64,000 nt of DNA from Fontibacterium temperatum. GTDB taxonomy: Bacteria > Pseudomonadota > Alphaproteobacteria > Pelagibacterales > Pelagibacteraceae. The notes under the pieces were generated by a model that was not told where the DNA came from, did no database searches, and was given only the letters and a program-made list of their open reading frames with translations. Made by a program: the position numbers and the translations under genes. Of this stretch, positions 1 to 8,141 are shown piece by piece; position 1 is the stretch's first letter; each line of letters begins with the position of its first letter. The DNA lies in contig CAXNKS010000001.1 of NCBI GenBank assembly GCA_964203055.1, positions 434,001 to 498,000 of the forward strand. The letters run 5' to 3'.

Positions 1-899
1 TTCAATCCAATTCCCTCTCCGATAGTTCTAAAAAAAGGGCCAACAGTTAATGCTGCAAAAAAACCATAAACCACTGTTGGAATTCCAGCTAAAACTTCAA
101 TTAAGGGTTTTACAATTCTTCTGATTTTTCTAGAAGCATACTCAGCCATAAATATTCCAGAAAAAAGTCCAATTGGAACTGCAACACACATTGCGATCAT
201 TGCTATGAAAAAAGTTCCCCAAAATAAAGGAACTGCACCAAATACATTTTCGACATCAGCGGTTTGAACTGATGCATCTCTTACAAAGGCTCGACCAGGA
301 GCCCAATTAGTTCCCGTAATAAAGTCAAAAATAGAAACTGCCGTGAAAAATTTAATACTTTCAAAAAGTAATGAAAGTACAATTCCAAGAGTTGTAAATA
401 CTGCAATAGCTGCGCATAAGAACATCACAACTCTAATTACTTTTTCTACACTTTCTCGAGCTCTTATATTTTTTAAGATTTGAGAGTATGCAAAAGATAA
501 AGAAAATATTATTGCACTAAAAATAACTGAAAATTTTGATAATTCTAAAATCTTATTAAGACTTAAAAATTTTTCAGCGTAGGGCACTAAATTTTGAGGA
601 ATAGTCCCTGAAAAATTTTTCTCAGCAATAGATTTAATTTCAGAAAATATTAAATTTAATTTATTCTCATCAATTGAAGGGTCGGCTCTAAAATCAGATA
701 AAATAAAAACTTTGACAATATATAATTCAGAAAAAGACCAAAAAAATAATATTATTAAGGCTGGTAAACCACACCAAGCTGCTAAGTAATAACCATAATA
801 TTCAGGCAATGAGTGGAATTTTTTTCCACTTATTTTTGTTTGTTTTAAAACTTTTGATTTTCCAAAAAAATAACAAGATAAACTAAAGACAGCAATCAA
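1..899 (-). CDS. pstC: Phosphate ABC transporter permease PstC, partial at the window edge
   Basis: Inner-membrane permease subunit of the high-affinity phosphate importer PstSCAB. The minus-strand frame is open from 917 to base 1 and encodes several hydrophobic segments plus the PstC signatures GLFSGIFMAEYAS and LAGIPTVVYGFFAAL. The C-terminal part lies beyond the left edge. The start is unclear. The frame has an in-frame TGA at 918-920, and the first standard start after it is TTG at 899. An ATG at 921-919 is one base out of frame, so a small indel near the start is possible. The N-terminal half is the long PstC form, with an insert between the first membrane segments. The gene follows pstS across a hairpin. 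Confidence 0.9.
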   Translation of the reverse strand, partial: MIAVFSLSCYFFGKSKVLKQTKISGKKFHSLPEYYGYYLAAWCGLPALIILFFWSFSELYIVKVFILSDFRADPSIDENKLNLIFSEIKSIAEKNFSGTIPQNLVPYAEKFLSLNKILELSKFSVIFSAIIFSLSFAYSQILKNIRARESVEKVIRVVMFLCAAIAVFTTLGIVLSLLFESIKFFTAVSIFDFITGTNWAPGRAFVRDASVQTADVENVFGAVPLFWGTFFIAMIAMCVAVPIGLFSGIFMAEYASRKIRRIVKPLIEVLAGIPTVVYGFFAALTVGPFFRTIGEGIGL

Positions 900-957
900 T
901 GATAGTATTGCTAAGATTCATTTGACTTATATTATCTGATGCTGCTTAACTTTTAAT

Positions 958-987
958 TTTAGAGCCGAAAATAATTTCGGCTCTAAA
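958..987 (-). terminator. Hairpin between pstS and pstC
   Basis: A perfect 13-bp inverted repeat (TTTAGAGCCGAAA and its complement) with a 4-base loop sits between the pstS stop and pstC. There is only a short mixed A/T stretch after it on the minus strand, not a clean U-tract. It probably acts as a partial terminator or as a 3' stabiliser. Either would let the binding protein PstS be made in excess over the permease, as is usual for ABC importers. Confidence 0.7.
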
Positions 988-1013
988 TTCAATTAACTTA
1001 ACTAAATTTTAAT

Positions 1014-2018
1014 TTAGTTCTTCATCGCTGTTAACTTAACAGCAACGTCTCTAACTTTTTCCTCTGTTTCTTTAGCGTTTGGAACTAAACCAACTTTAAA
1101 AAGATAACCAGTTGAACCAACTGCTGTTTTTCCAGTGTATTCAGTTAAGAATTCTTTAAATCCTGGAATAACTGTAGCGTGAGCTTTTTTAGCATACAAG
1201 AATAATGGTCTTGCAACAGGATAAGTATATTTCTGTATCCCTTCAATTGTTGGAGCAATTCCGTCAATTTTTGCAGCCTTAATTTTATCTTTGTTTGCAA
1301 CTAGATAGCTATATCCAAAATATCCGAAAGCATTTGGAGAAGAACCAAGTTTCTGAACGATCAAAGTATCATTCTCACCCGCTTCAATTACAGCTGCATC
1401 TTCTCTATATTTTGTGCAATTTTTTGGATCTGCTAATTTTTTGAAAGCTTCGTCGCAACCCTTGCCCATTATTAAATCATCCCAAGCATCTCTTGTGCCT
1501 GATGTTGGTGGAGCAACTAAAATTTCAATTTTTATATCTGGTAAAGATTTATCAATCTCATTCCAATTTTTATAAGGATTTTTTACTAATTTTCCATCAA
1601 CTACAACATCATGAGCAATTGCTTTCCATAGTTGCGCTTTTGTAAAATTAACATCTTTTCCTTTGATTGAATGTGCAAATGTTAAACCGTCATTACCAAT
1701 TGGTAACTCTATAATTTCAGTTACACCATTTTTAATGCATAGTTCCATTTCATCTTTTTTGATTGCTCTTGAAGCTCCAGTCATATCTGGATGTTGAACG
1801 CCTACACCACCACAAAAAGATTTAAATCCACCACCCGTTCCTGTGCTTTCAACAACCGGCGTTTTGAATTTCCCCTGTTTTCCAAATCTTTCCGCAACTA
1901 CTGTCGTGTATGGATAAACAGTTGAAGATCCAACTATTTTTATTTGATCACGTGCTATTGCTTGAGATGAAATTATAACAGCAACTGCAGTGATAAATAT
2001 TGTTTTTAATTTAATCAT
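1014..2018 (-). CDS. pstS: Phosphate-binding periplasmic protein PstS
   Basis: Periplasmic phosphate receptor of the Pst importer, 334 residues, a usual length. An N-terminal signal peptide (about residues 1-22, ending in an AIA cleavage site) is followed by the typical start of the mature protein, IVGSSTVYPYTTVVAERF. A phosphate-contact loop of the family appears as STGTGGGFKSFC, and SGTRDAWDDLI is also typical. It is the first gene of the minus-strand pst operon, with a Pho-box-like sequence about 70 bases upstream. It is separated from pstC by a strong hairpin. Regulation by phosphate through PhoR-PhoB is inferred from the site and from family knowledge. Confidence 0.97.
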   Translation of the reverse strand: MIKLKTIFITAVAVIISSQAIARDQIKIVGSSTVYPYTTVVAERFGKQGKFKTPVVESTGTGGGFKSFCGGVGVQHPDMTGASRAIKKDEMELCIKNGVTEIIELPIGNDGLTFAHSIKGKDVNFTKAQLWKAIAHDVVVDGKLVKNPYKNWNEIDKSLPDIKIEILVAPPTSGTRDAWDDLIMGKGCDEAFKKLADPKNCTKYREDAAVIEAGENDTLIVQKLGSSPNAFGYFGYSYLVANKDKIKAAKIDGIAPTIEGIQKYTYPVARPLFLYAKKAHATVIPGFKEFLTEYTGKTAVGSTGYLFKVGLVPNAKETEEKVRDVAVKLTAMKN

Positions 2019-2084
2019 AATTATCCTTAGTTATTTAATTGGCTGCACATTAATTTTTTGAGATGTTTTAATTATTACAATTTA

Positions 2085-2102
2085 ATGACACTTTTGTTAC
2101 AA
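2085..2102 (-). promoter_or_regulatory. Putative Pho box upstream of pstS
   Basis: On the minus strand TTGTAAC-AAAA-GTGTCAT gives two 7-base half-sites with a 4-base spacer, the spacing of the PhoB consensus (CTGTCAT, N4, CTGTCAT). The second half-site matches 6 of 7 bases and the first 4 of 7. A TAATAAT sequence, a possible -10 box, begins 7 bases downstream (2077-2071). The position about 70 bases before pstS is as expected for a Pho-activated promoter. Confidence 0.65.
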
Positions 2103-2165
2103 AACTAACCTTTTAGTTGTAATAAAAGTTATTTAATCTCGTTTTTTTATTCTCTAAATTCTAAA

Positions 2166-3362
2166 CTAAGCTTTAGGCAATCTAATAATAAATTCACTAC
2201 CAAGTCCAATTTTACTTGTAATTTTTAACTCACCTCGATGTTGATTTATTATATGTTTTGCAATGGCTAATCCTAATCCTGTCCCTTCAATTTTTAGTTT
2301 TCTAGTATTTTCAGCCCTAAAAAATCTTTCTGTAATTCTATGAATGTCTTCTTCGTTAATTCCTATGCCTTCATCAATAATTGAAATTGAAACATACTTT
2401 TTAAAAATTTCATCAACTTTTAAAATTTTAATTTTGATAGTTTTTGAAGGATTACTAAATTTTATTGCATTATCAATTAAATTTAAAAATAATGTAGATA
2501 ATTTTTCTGCATCACCTATTACAAATTGTTGATTATTATCTAAATCTACTTTTAATGAAATTTGCTTTTCTTTTATTCTTTTAGAAGTTAAGATAATTAC
2601 ATCTTCAATTATTTTTTTTATATTCACTTTATTACTAATTGAGATATGTTCTTGTTGCTCAATTCGACTTAACATCATTAAATCTTCTATTAAAATCTCC
2701 ATTTTACTTGCTTCTAATTTCATGATTTCAATAAATTTTTTTTGAGAGCGTGGATCATCTTTTGCAGAATCTTCAATCGTTTCTAAAAAACCTTTTAGTG
2801 AAACTAGCGGTGTTTTTAAATTATGACTTGCATTGGCTATAAAATCAGAACGAATTATTTGAGATTTTTGTACTTCAGTAAAATCTTTAAAAACTAATAA
2901 TATTTGCTCAAATTGAATGTTACTTATGCTTGTTTTATAAAATTTAAAAATCGGATTTTTAATCTCGATATTTATTGTTTTTATTTCTTTATCAATCCTG
3001 TGCTGATCTATTTGCTCCAGAAGTTCAGATATTCTTACAGCTACACTTATATGTTTGCCTTCTAATTTTTCACCAAAGTTGTTTGTAGCTGATTTATTTG
3101 CATAAATTATAACATTAAATTTATTTAATATGATAATTACATCTTCAATTTTATCAATAAATAATCTTTCTAAATCTTTTTTTCCTAACTCCGAGTTAAA
3201 ATTTGTGATTATTTTTTTTTTTGTTTCAGTATTTTGATCTTCTTTTTGATAATTAATAAAAATAATAAATATAAAAAGTATTAAAATATTAAAAAATAGT
3301 ATCCATAAAGAAAATTTTAAAAAAATATAAAAAATTACATTTGCTAAAATTGCTATATGCAC
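2166..3362 (-). CDS. phoR: PhoR-type sensor histidine kinase
   Basis: Membrane-bound histidine kinase of 398 residues. It has one or two hydrophobic segments in the first 35 residues and a PAS-like region at about 70-150. The HisKA H-box is SHNLKTPLVSLKGF, and the HATPase part has N-box LIDNAIKFS, G1 DEGIGI and G2 GTGLGLAIAKHI. The order and the location directly upstream of pstS support PhoR, the phosphate-limitation sensor that phosphorylates PhoB. PhoB itself is not in the window. The start is GTG at 3362. The gene is divergent from olsB, so the control regions of the sensor and the lipid genes abut. Confidence 0.9.
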   Translation of the reverse strand: MHIAILANVIFYIFLKFSLWILFFNILILFIFIIFINYQKEDQNTETKKKIITNFNSELGKKDLERLFIDKIEDVIIILNKFNVIIYANKSATNNFGEKLEGKHISVAVRISELLEQIDQHRIDKEIKTINIEIKNPIFKFYKTSISNIQFEQILLVFKDFTEVQKSQIIRSDFIANASHNLKTPLVSLKGFLETIEDSAKDDPRSQKKFIEIMKLEASKMEILIEDLMMLSRIEQQEHISISNKVNIKKIIEDVIILTSKRIKEKQISLKVDLDNNQQFVIGDAEKLSTLFLNLIDNAIKFSNPSKTIKIKILKVDEIFKKYVSISIIDEGIGINEEDIHRITERFFRAENTRKLKIEGTGLGLAIAKHIINQHRGELKITSKIGLGSEFIIRLPKA

Positions 3363-3424
3363 CGATTAAATAAATCATTAATTTGATAATAGTCTAATAA
3401 TATTAAGATTATTTAACAGAAATT

Positions 3425-3453
3425 ATGTAATAAAAAAGTAACATAAGTTTCAT
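3425..3453 (+). promoter_or_regulatory. Three 11-bp-phased Pho-like half-sites upstream of olsB
   Basis: ATGTAAT-AAAA-AAGTAAC-ATAA-GTTTCAT: three 7-base units at exact 11-base phasing, each an imperfect match to CTGTCAT. They end 35 bases before the olsB start. Phasing and position fit a PhoB site, but the individual matches are weak in an AT-rich background. Confidence 0.45.
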
Positions 3454-3488
3454 TTTACTTACACACAAATCACCTAATTGAAGCTTCA

Positions 3489-4322
3489 ATGGCATTTATA
3501 GATAATTTAAAAACTAAATATTTACCTAAAGATTTTTTTGTCTCAACAAGTAATTTTTTTCAACCTGTATTTGATTGTTATTTAGCAAATAGTAAAAGTG
3601 AAATTAGAAAAGCTCAAAGACTTAGATATAAAATATTTTTCAATGAAAGAAATGGTCAAAAAATTTTCAATTTAAGTTCTTTTAAGAGAGATGCTGATAA
3701 ATTCGATAAATATAGCGATCATATTATAGTTACATTTAAGGCGTCTAAATTTAGCAAAACTAAAATTGTTGGAACATATCGATTGCTTCAGCAAAAGGTA
3801 GCTCTGCAACAATGTGGGTTTTATTCCTCTGAGGAGTTTAATTTAAATACATTATATAAATCACAAGACAGACCACAGAATGGATTAGAATTGAGTAGAT
3901 CTTGTGTATCTCAACAGTTTAGAAAAAAAAATGTTTTACATTTAATGTGGTCGAAAATTAATGAATATGTTCAGCATAATAAAAATGATGTCCTTTTTGG
4001 AATGGCAAGTTTTTTAGAGGAAAATCCAAATGTAATTAAAGAGGAATTATCTTATTTATATCAAAAATTTTTAATGCCAGAGAATATAAGAGTTGATGCA
4101 ATTTTTTCAAAAAAAACTGAAATGAATTTAGTGCCAACTGAAGGTATGTCTGATCTTTCTATTATTAAAAAGTTGCCTCCACTTATTAAAGCTTATTTAA
4201 GATTAGGTGCTAAAATTGGTGATGGTGCAGTTGTAGATAGATTATTTAAAACAACTGATGTTTTTATATACCTTCCTTTCAATACAATTAAACCTGAATA
4301 TTTAAAAAAATTTAGTTTATAA
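3489..4322 (+). CDS. olsB: OlsB-like ornithine N-acyltransferase (GNAT-type)
   Basis: Predicted to attach a 3-hydroxyacyl chain from acyl-ACP to the alpha-amino group of ornithine, giving lyso-ornithine lipid. The 277-residue protein shows the OlsB family layout: RYKIFFNERNG near residue 50, TYRLLQ, the LELSRSCV strand, and the C-terminal DAIFSKKTEMNL and PPLIKAYLRLGAKIG stretches. It is 14 bases upstream of an OlsA-like acyltransferase, the classic olsBA pairing, and is divergent from phoR. Ornithine lipid contains no phosphorus, so the setting implies phosphate-sparing membrane synthesis. An N-acyltransferase acting on another amino acid cannot be excluded. Confidence 0.85.
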   Translation: MAFIDNLKTKYLPKDFFVSTSNFFQPVFDCYLANSKSEIRKAQRLRYKIFFNERNGQKIFNLSSFKRDADKFDKYSDHIIVTFKASKFSKTKIVGTYRLLQQKVALQQCGFYSSEEFNLNTLYKSQDRPQNGLELSRSCVSQQFRKKNVLHLMWSKINEYVQHNKNDVLFGMASFLEENPNVIKEELSYLYQKFLMPENIRVDAIFSKKTEMNLVPTEGMSDLSIIKKLPPLIKAYLRLGAKIGDGAVVDRLFKTTDVFIYLPFNTIKPEYLKKFSL

Positions 4323-4336
4323 TATTTTGATTCTAT

Positions 4337-5098
4337 ATGATCAAAGTATTATTACAAATATCAGTAGAAAAAATATTTGGTTTTTCTTACCTCAAACAAC
4401 TTTATAAAAAAAATTATTCAGACCCTGATTTTAATAATAATTTCTGGAAAAAAACTTTGGAAATTTTAAGAATTAAACATATTCTTAAAAATGCAGAACG
4501 TATTCCAAAGCAAGGTCCTTGTATTATTGTGTCTAACCATCCCTTTGGAATACTTGATGGTTTAATTATCTGCTCTGAAGTTGCAAAATTAAGAAAAGAT
4601 TACCGAATATTAATTAATGAAGAACTAACTGCAATTGATCATATAAGAGATTATCTTTTTCCATTAAGGCTAGATATGAGCAAAGATGCTCTAAAGCTTA
4701 ATATAAAATCCAAAAATGATGCCATTGAATTTATAAATAAAGGAGGGTTAGTTATTATTTTTCCCTCAGGAGAAGTTGCAACTTCTGAAAGACTTTTTAA
4801 CAAAGCTATAGAAAAAGAATGGAAGCCTATAATTGGATCAATTGTAAGAAAAGTTAATTGTAAAATTTTGCCAGTCTACTGTCATGGTCAAAATAGTTTT
4901 TTATTTCAACTTACAGGTATTATTAACTACAAATTAAGACGAATACTGTTTGCAAGGGAGTTAATTAATAAATCCAATAAAAAATTTGATGTTGAATGCG
5001 GCGAGTTATTAGATAGTCAACTTTTTCATAAACTCGAAAATTCTCAGATTGCGAAAAATTTAAGATCCGAAACTCTTAAAATTGTAAATTTACACTAG
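4337..5098 (+). CDS. olsA: OlsA-like lyso-ornithine lipid O-acyltransferase
   Basis: PlsC-superfamily acyltransferase of 253 residues, predicted to add the second acyl chain to lyso-ornithine lipid at the inner membrane. Motif I is SNHPFGILDG (His and Asp catalytic) near residue 70, and motif III is FPSGEVATS near 150. It follows olsB closely and differs clearly from the second PlsC-type enzyme in this window (41829-42518), which suits a specialised lyso-lipid substrate. Its 3' end overlaps the convergent glycosyltransferase gene by 23 bases. Confidence 0.82.
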   Translation: MIKVLLQISVEKIFGFSYLKQLYKKNYSDPDFNNNFWKKTLEILRIKHILKNAERIPKQGPCIIVSNHPFGILDGLIICSEVAKLRKDYRILINEELTAIDHIRDYLFPLRLDMSKDALKLNIKSKNDAIEFINKGGLVIIFPSGEVATSERLFNKAIEKEWKPIIGSIVRKVNCKILPVYCHGQNSFLFQLTGIINYKLRRILFARELINKSNKKFDVECGELLDSQLFHKLENSQIAKNLRSETLKIVNLH

Positions 5099-6089
5099 CG
5101 GTTTGCAAGAATACTTTTGCGCAATTCTCCCATGTGTATTGCTTTGCAATTTCTTTGCATTCTTCTTTCTTAATGTTCAAAGCTTTCTTCATAGATTCTT
5201 TTAAATCCCAGTCTAAACAATCAGCCTTGGTATTTTGCAAGATATCTAGAGGGCCTGTCACTGGATAGGCTGCAACAGGAACACCTGCTGCCAATGCTTC
5301 AATAATAACAATTCCAAAAGTATCTGTTTTACTTGGAAATACAAAAACATCGCTTGCTGCAAGATAGGAGGCAACTTCTTTTTCCTTTAACATTCCGGTA
5401 AATAAAACGTCTTTATACTTTTTCTTAAGCTCATTAAATTGAGGTCCATCCCCAACCACAATCTTTGAACCTTCAATTTTTATATCTAAAAAGGCCTTAA
5501 TATTTTTTTCAATGGCAACTCTACCAACGTAAATGTAAATCGGCGAAGGCAAAGAAACATTTGCTTTTTCTACTTTACCAAAAATATTCCTATTTACGCC
5601 TCTACTCCATACTACTAAATTTTTAAAATTTCTCTTTGTTAACTCATTTTCCATATTCTTAGTTGTAACTAAGATTTTATTGGCAGGTTTATGAAAATAC
5701 CTCAAAAAAGAATATCCAACACTAACTGGAATATGTGTTCTTTTATTTACGTACTCAGCAAATTTAGTATGTAAAGAAGAAGTAAATTTTATATTATTTT
5801 TCATACAATATCTTCTTGCAAAAAATCCAAGCGGTCCTTCTGTTGCTATATGAACTATATGTGCGTTAATCTCTTTAATTTTTTTGTAAACTCTAGGATA
5901 AGCATTAATTGATAATTTTATTTCAGGATATGTAGGACAAGGAATTGTAATAAAATCATTTGGTGTTATTAAAAAAACCTCATGATTTTGTTTTTTAAGT
6001 TCTTCTACTAAATAACTTAGAGTTGTTACAACACCATTTACTTGGGGATGCCAAGCATCAGTAACAATAAGAATTTTATAACTTTTCAT
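5076..6089 (-). CDS. agt: GT4-family glycosyltransferase, likely diacylglycerol glycosyltransferase (Agt-like)
   Basis: Predicted to transfer a sugar to diacylglycerol, making phosphorus-free glycolipids. The protein is 337 residues. The N-terminal DAWHPQVNGVVTTLSYLVEEL motif is typical of family GT4 lipid and mannosyl transferases. The C-terminal nucleotide-sugar site has PSKTDTFGIVIIEALAAGVP, with the conserved glutamate. The ATG overlaps the plcP stop by one base (TAATG), implying coupled translation. In SAR11 and other marine bacteria the plcP-agt pair carries out lipid remodelling under phosphate limitation. The sugar donor cannot be read from the sequence. Confidence 0.85.
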   Translation of the reverse strand: MKSYKILIVTDAWHPQVNGVVTTLSYLVEELKKQNHEVFLITPNDFITIPCPTYPEIKLSINAYPRVYKKIKEINAHIVHIATEGPLGFFARRYCMKNNIKFTSSLHTKFAEYVNKRTHIPVSVGYSFLRYFHKPANKILVTTKNMENELTKRNFKNLVVWSRGVNRNIFGKVEKANVSLPSPIYIYVGRVAIEKNIKAFLDIKIEGSKIVVGDGPQFNELKKKYKDVLFTGMLKEKEVASYLAASDVFVFPSKTDTFGIVIIEALAAGVPVAAYPVTGPLDILQNTKADCLDWDLKESMKKALNIKKEECKEIAKQYTWENCAKVFLQTASVNLQF

Positions 6090-6916
6090 TAAGATGCAAT
6101 TTTAAGCTGCTCTACATCTTGATTTTCTGTAAACAATTCTTGTCTTTTTTCTATCCAATTAATTAGTTCTAACCTTCCATCAAAATGCTCAACTAATGCC
6201 GTGCAACTTTCAACCCAATCTCCATCATTAATATAATGAATATTATCGATATACTGCATGTTAGCGTGATGAATATGTCCGCAAATAATACCATCCACCT
6301 TGTGTTGTCTTGCATAGTTTCCTACTAATTTTTCAAATTCACTAACAAATTTAACAGCATTTTTAACTTTAAATTTTAAATATTTAGATAATGACCAATA
6401 TTCATAACCTAATTTTTTTCTGAAAAAATTTATGTAACGATTAAAATAAATTAAAAAATCGTAAGTAAGAGAACCTAGTATTGCAAGCCATTTAGCGCAT
6501 TGAATAATTCCATCAAATTGATCTCCATGAACAACTAAATACTTTTTGTTATCAATAGTTTCATGAATGACCTGATTTGCAATTTCAACACCGCCAAAAT
6601 TGATTGGTATAAATTTTCTTAAAATCTCATCATGATTACCAGATAAATAAAATACACGTGTCCCATGACGGGCTTTTTTTAAAATTTTTTGAACAACATC
6701 ATTATGAGATTGTGGCCAATACCAAGTATTTTTTAAAGCCCAACCGTCAACTATATCTCCAACTAAATAAAGTTTTTCTGATTGTGTATGTCTTATAAAT
6801 TCCAACAAAAGTTCTGATTGACAGCCTCTAGTCCCTAAATGAAGATCTGAAATCCAAATACTTTTATAATTTAAAATTTTATCAATTCTATTTTTGAAAG
6901 ACTCTTTTTTTAGCAT
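6089..6916 (-). CDS. plcP: PlcP-like metallophosphoesterase (phospholipase C-type)
   Basis: Calcineurin-like metallophosphoesterase, 275 residues, predicted to cleave phosphate head groups from phospholipids to give diacylglycerol. Metal-binding motifs are in order: SDLHLGTRG (D-x-H), VGDIVDGW (GD), LSGNHDEIL (GNHD), VVHGDQFD (H) and ICGHIHHANM (GHxH). It resembles LpxH-type enzymes, but the operon partner is a diacylglycerol glycosyltransferase, which is the PlcP setting known for SAR11. A Pho-like repeat lies 45-62 bases upstream. An LpxH-like role in lipid A synthesis is the main alternative. Confidence 0.85.
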   Translation of the reverse strand: MLKKESFKNRIDKILNYKSIWISDLHLGTRGCQSELLLEFIRHTQSEKLYLVGDIVDGWALKNTWYWPQSHNDVVQKILKKARHGTRVFYLSGNHDEILRKFIPINFGGVEIANQVIHETIDNKKYLVVHGDQFDGIIQCAKWLAILGSLTYDFLIYFNRYINFFRKKLGYEYWSLSKYLKFKVKNAVKFVSEFEKLVGNYARQHKVDGIICGHIHHANMQYIDNIHYINDGDWVESCTALVEHFDGRLELINWIEKRQELFTENQDVEQLKIAS

Positions 6917-6960
6917 TTAATTTCATTTCGAATCATCAACCATGAATTGAACATGTTATT

Positions 6961-6978
6961 GTTACAAAATTGTTAAAA
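6961..6978 (-). promoter_or_regulatory. Putative Pho box upstream of plcP-agt
   Basis: Minus strand TTTTAAC-AATT-TTGTAAC: two 7-base half-sites with a 4-base spacer. The second is identical to a half-site upstream of pstS. It lies 45-62 bases before the plcP ATG. Both units are imperfect matches to CTGTCAT, so the call rests on phasing, the shared half-site and the operon's function. Confidence 0.5.
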
Positions 6979-7049
6979 TTGAATTTACTCTCAATATTCT
7001 TTAAAGTTTTTGCTTAACAAATAAAAATTTCTGATAAAAGAATTGTCAG

Positions 7050-7685
7050 ATGGTAAAAATAACAAAATCTATAGAAATTTTTGTATTTTTTATAATTATT
7101 CCAATAATCTTAATTCCAATAAATTCCAACATCGCTATGTTTTCAGCTCTGACAGCGGTCGCTATAATTTGTGTTTGTTATTTAAAATATAAGAAAGTTA
7201 CTTTAATTAATCTCAAAGATTTTAGATTTGATCAATATCTTAAAATTATTTTTTATAAGTTTTTAATTGTTGCCACATTAGTTTTAACCTTTTCTTATTT
7301 TTTTGATCCATCTAAATTTTTAAATCTTCCCCGCTCTGACTTTTTTTTGTGGTTATTGATAATAATTCTTTATCCAATTTTATCAGCTTTCCCTCAAGAG
7401 ATTGTTTACAGATCTTTCTTCTTTAAAAGATATGGCAATTTATTTAAAAATAAAAAAGTTTTAATTTTTGTAAATGCTTTTTTATTTAGTTTTGCACATA
7501 TTATTTATTTAAACCCTATTGTAATTTTTTTTACTTTTATTGGGGGTTTAATAATGGCGGAATCCTACTCTAAACATAATTCATTAATAAAAGTTTCAAT
7601 CGAACATGGATTGTACGGAGATATTGTATTTACATCTGGCCTTGGAGCGTACTTTTATCACGCGCAAGGATTAACTATCGGCTAA
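7050..7685 (+). CDS. CPBP-family intramembrane protease-like protein
   Basis: Membrane protein of 211 residues with about six hydrophobic segments. It has the CPBP (CAAX protease and bacteriocin-processing) motifs: PQEIVYRSFFFKRYG at about 112-126, where the usual EExxxR is QExxxR, then FSFAH near 150 and SIEHGLYGD near 185. Family members are putative glutamic intramembrane proteases, and the substrate here is unknown. It is divergent from plcP and shares that intergenic region, so it may be co-regulated with lipid remodelling; that is inference only. A hairpin overlaps its stop codon. Confidence 0.75.
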   Translation: MVKITKSIEIFVFFIIIPIILIPINSNIAMFSALTAVAIICVCYLKYKKVTLINLKDFRFDQYLKIIFYKFLIVATLVLTFSYFFDPSKFLNLPRSDFFLWLLIIILYPILSAFPQEIVYRSFFFKRYGNLFKNKKVLIFVNAFLFSFAHIIYLNPIVIFFTFIGGLIMAESYSKHNSLIKVSIEHGLYGDIVFTSGLGAYFYHAQGLTIG

Positions 7686-7707
7686 CCAGGATATCTGATT
7701 AGCCGAT
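7677..7707. terminator. Inverted repeat between convergent genes
   Basis: ATCGGCTAA and its exact complement TTAGCCGAT flank a 13-base loop. The left arm contains the stop codon of the CPBP gene, and the 3' end of a short minus-strand ORF lies just beyond the right arm. It is probably a bidirectional terminator, although no T-tract follows on the plus strand. Confidence 0.55.
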
Positions 7708-7715
7708 CGTTAGAT

Positions 7716-7895
7716 TTAGTGTGTTTGATTTTGAGCTTCTATAACTACCGCTTCTTTTTGTTTTTGAGTATGTGGCTTAAATTTTTTAAATTCTAATTTA
7801 AGCTTAGAAACTTCCTTATCAAGGCTTACAACTTCTTTATTCAGTCCTTTGATAAATTTTTTTAACTTCTTAAAGTTTTTCTTTGATATTTTCAT
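7716..7895 (-). CDS. Small Lys-rich coiled-coil protein
   Basis: A 59-residue ORF starting at ATG 7895-7893 and ending at TAA 7718-7716. It begins MKISKKNFKKLKKFIKGL, continues with a heptad-like stretch (LNKEVVSLDKEVSKLKLEF), and ends in a polar, Gln-rich tail. No family is recognised. The amphipathic helix and the terminator-like repeat at its end support a real gene. The position between lipid genes does not by itself reveal a role. Confidence 0.6.
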   Translation of the reverse strand: MKISKKNFKKLKKFIKGLNKEVVSLDKEVSKLKLEFKKFKPHTQKQKEAVVIEAQNQTH

Positions 7896-7988
7896 GATTG
7901 AATTTAAGCAAAAATTTTATTAGAGGTAAATTAAAATTTCACAATTCTTTAATAAATTTGCAATAATAACAGTATACACAACTTAACC

Positions 7989-8090
7989 GAGTGCTTATGT
8001 ACTTTGCATCCTTAAAGTTAATTTAGTTAAGTTAATTTAGTCTAGTGAATTTTTCTCTAGATCTCCCTAATAGCAAATATGTAAGCACTC
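7989..8090 (+). ncRNA. Putative structured RNA or 5' leader upstream of the lipid kinase
   Basis: Complementary arms GAGTGCTTA (7989-7997) and TAAGCACTC (8082-8090) form a perfect 9-bp stem. It continues, after an internal loop, with TTTGC (8003-8007) pairing to GCAAA. The enclosed part carries a tandem 11-base repeat AGTTAATTTAG (8016-8026 and 8030-8040) and a small TCTAG/CTAGA hairpin (8041-8061). TATACA at 7973-7978 could be a -10 box that would start a transcript near the first arm. Strand is inferred from that box and the downstream gene. No known RNA family is recognised. Confidence 0.45.
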
Positions 8091-8141
8091 ACCAATCTTC
8101 CAAATTTTAGTATATTTTTTTTATAATCAATCGAATAATAA

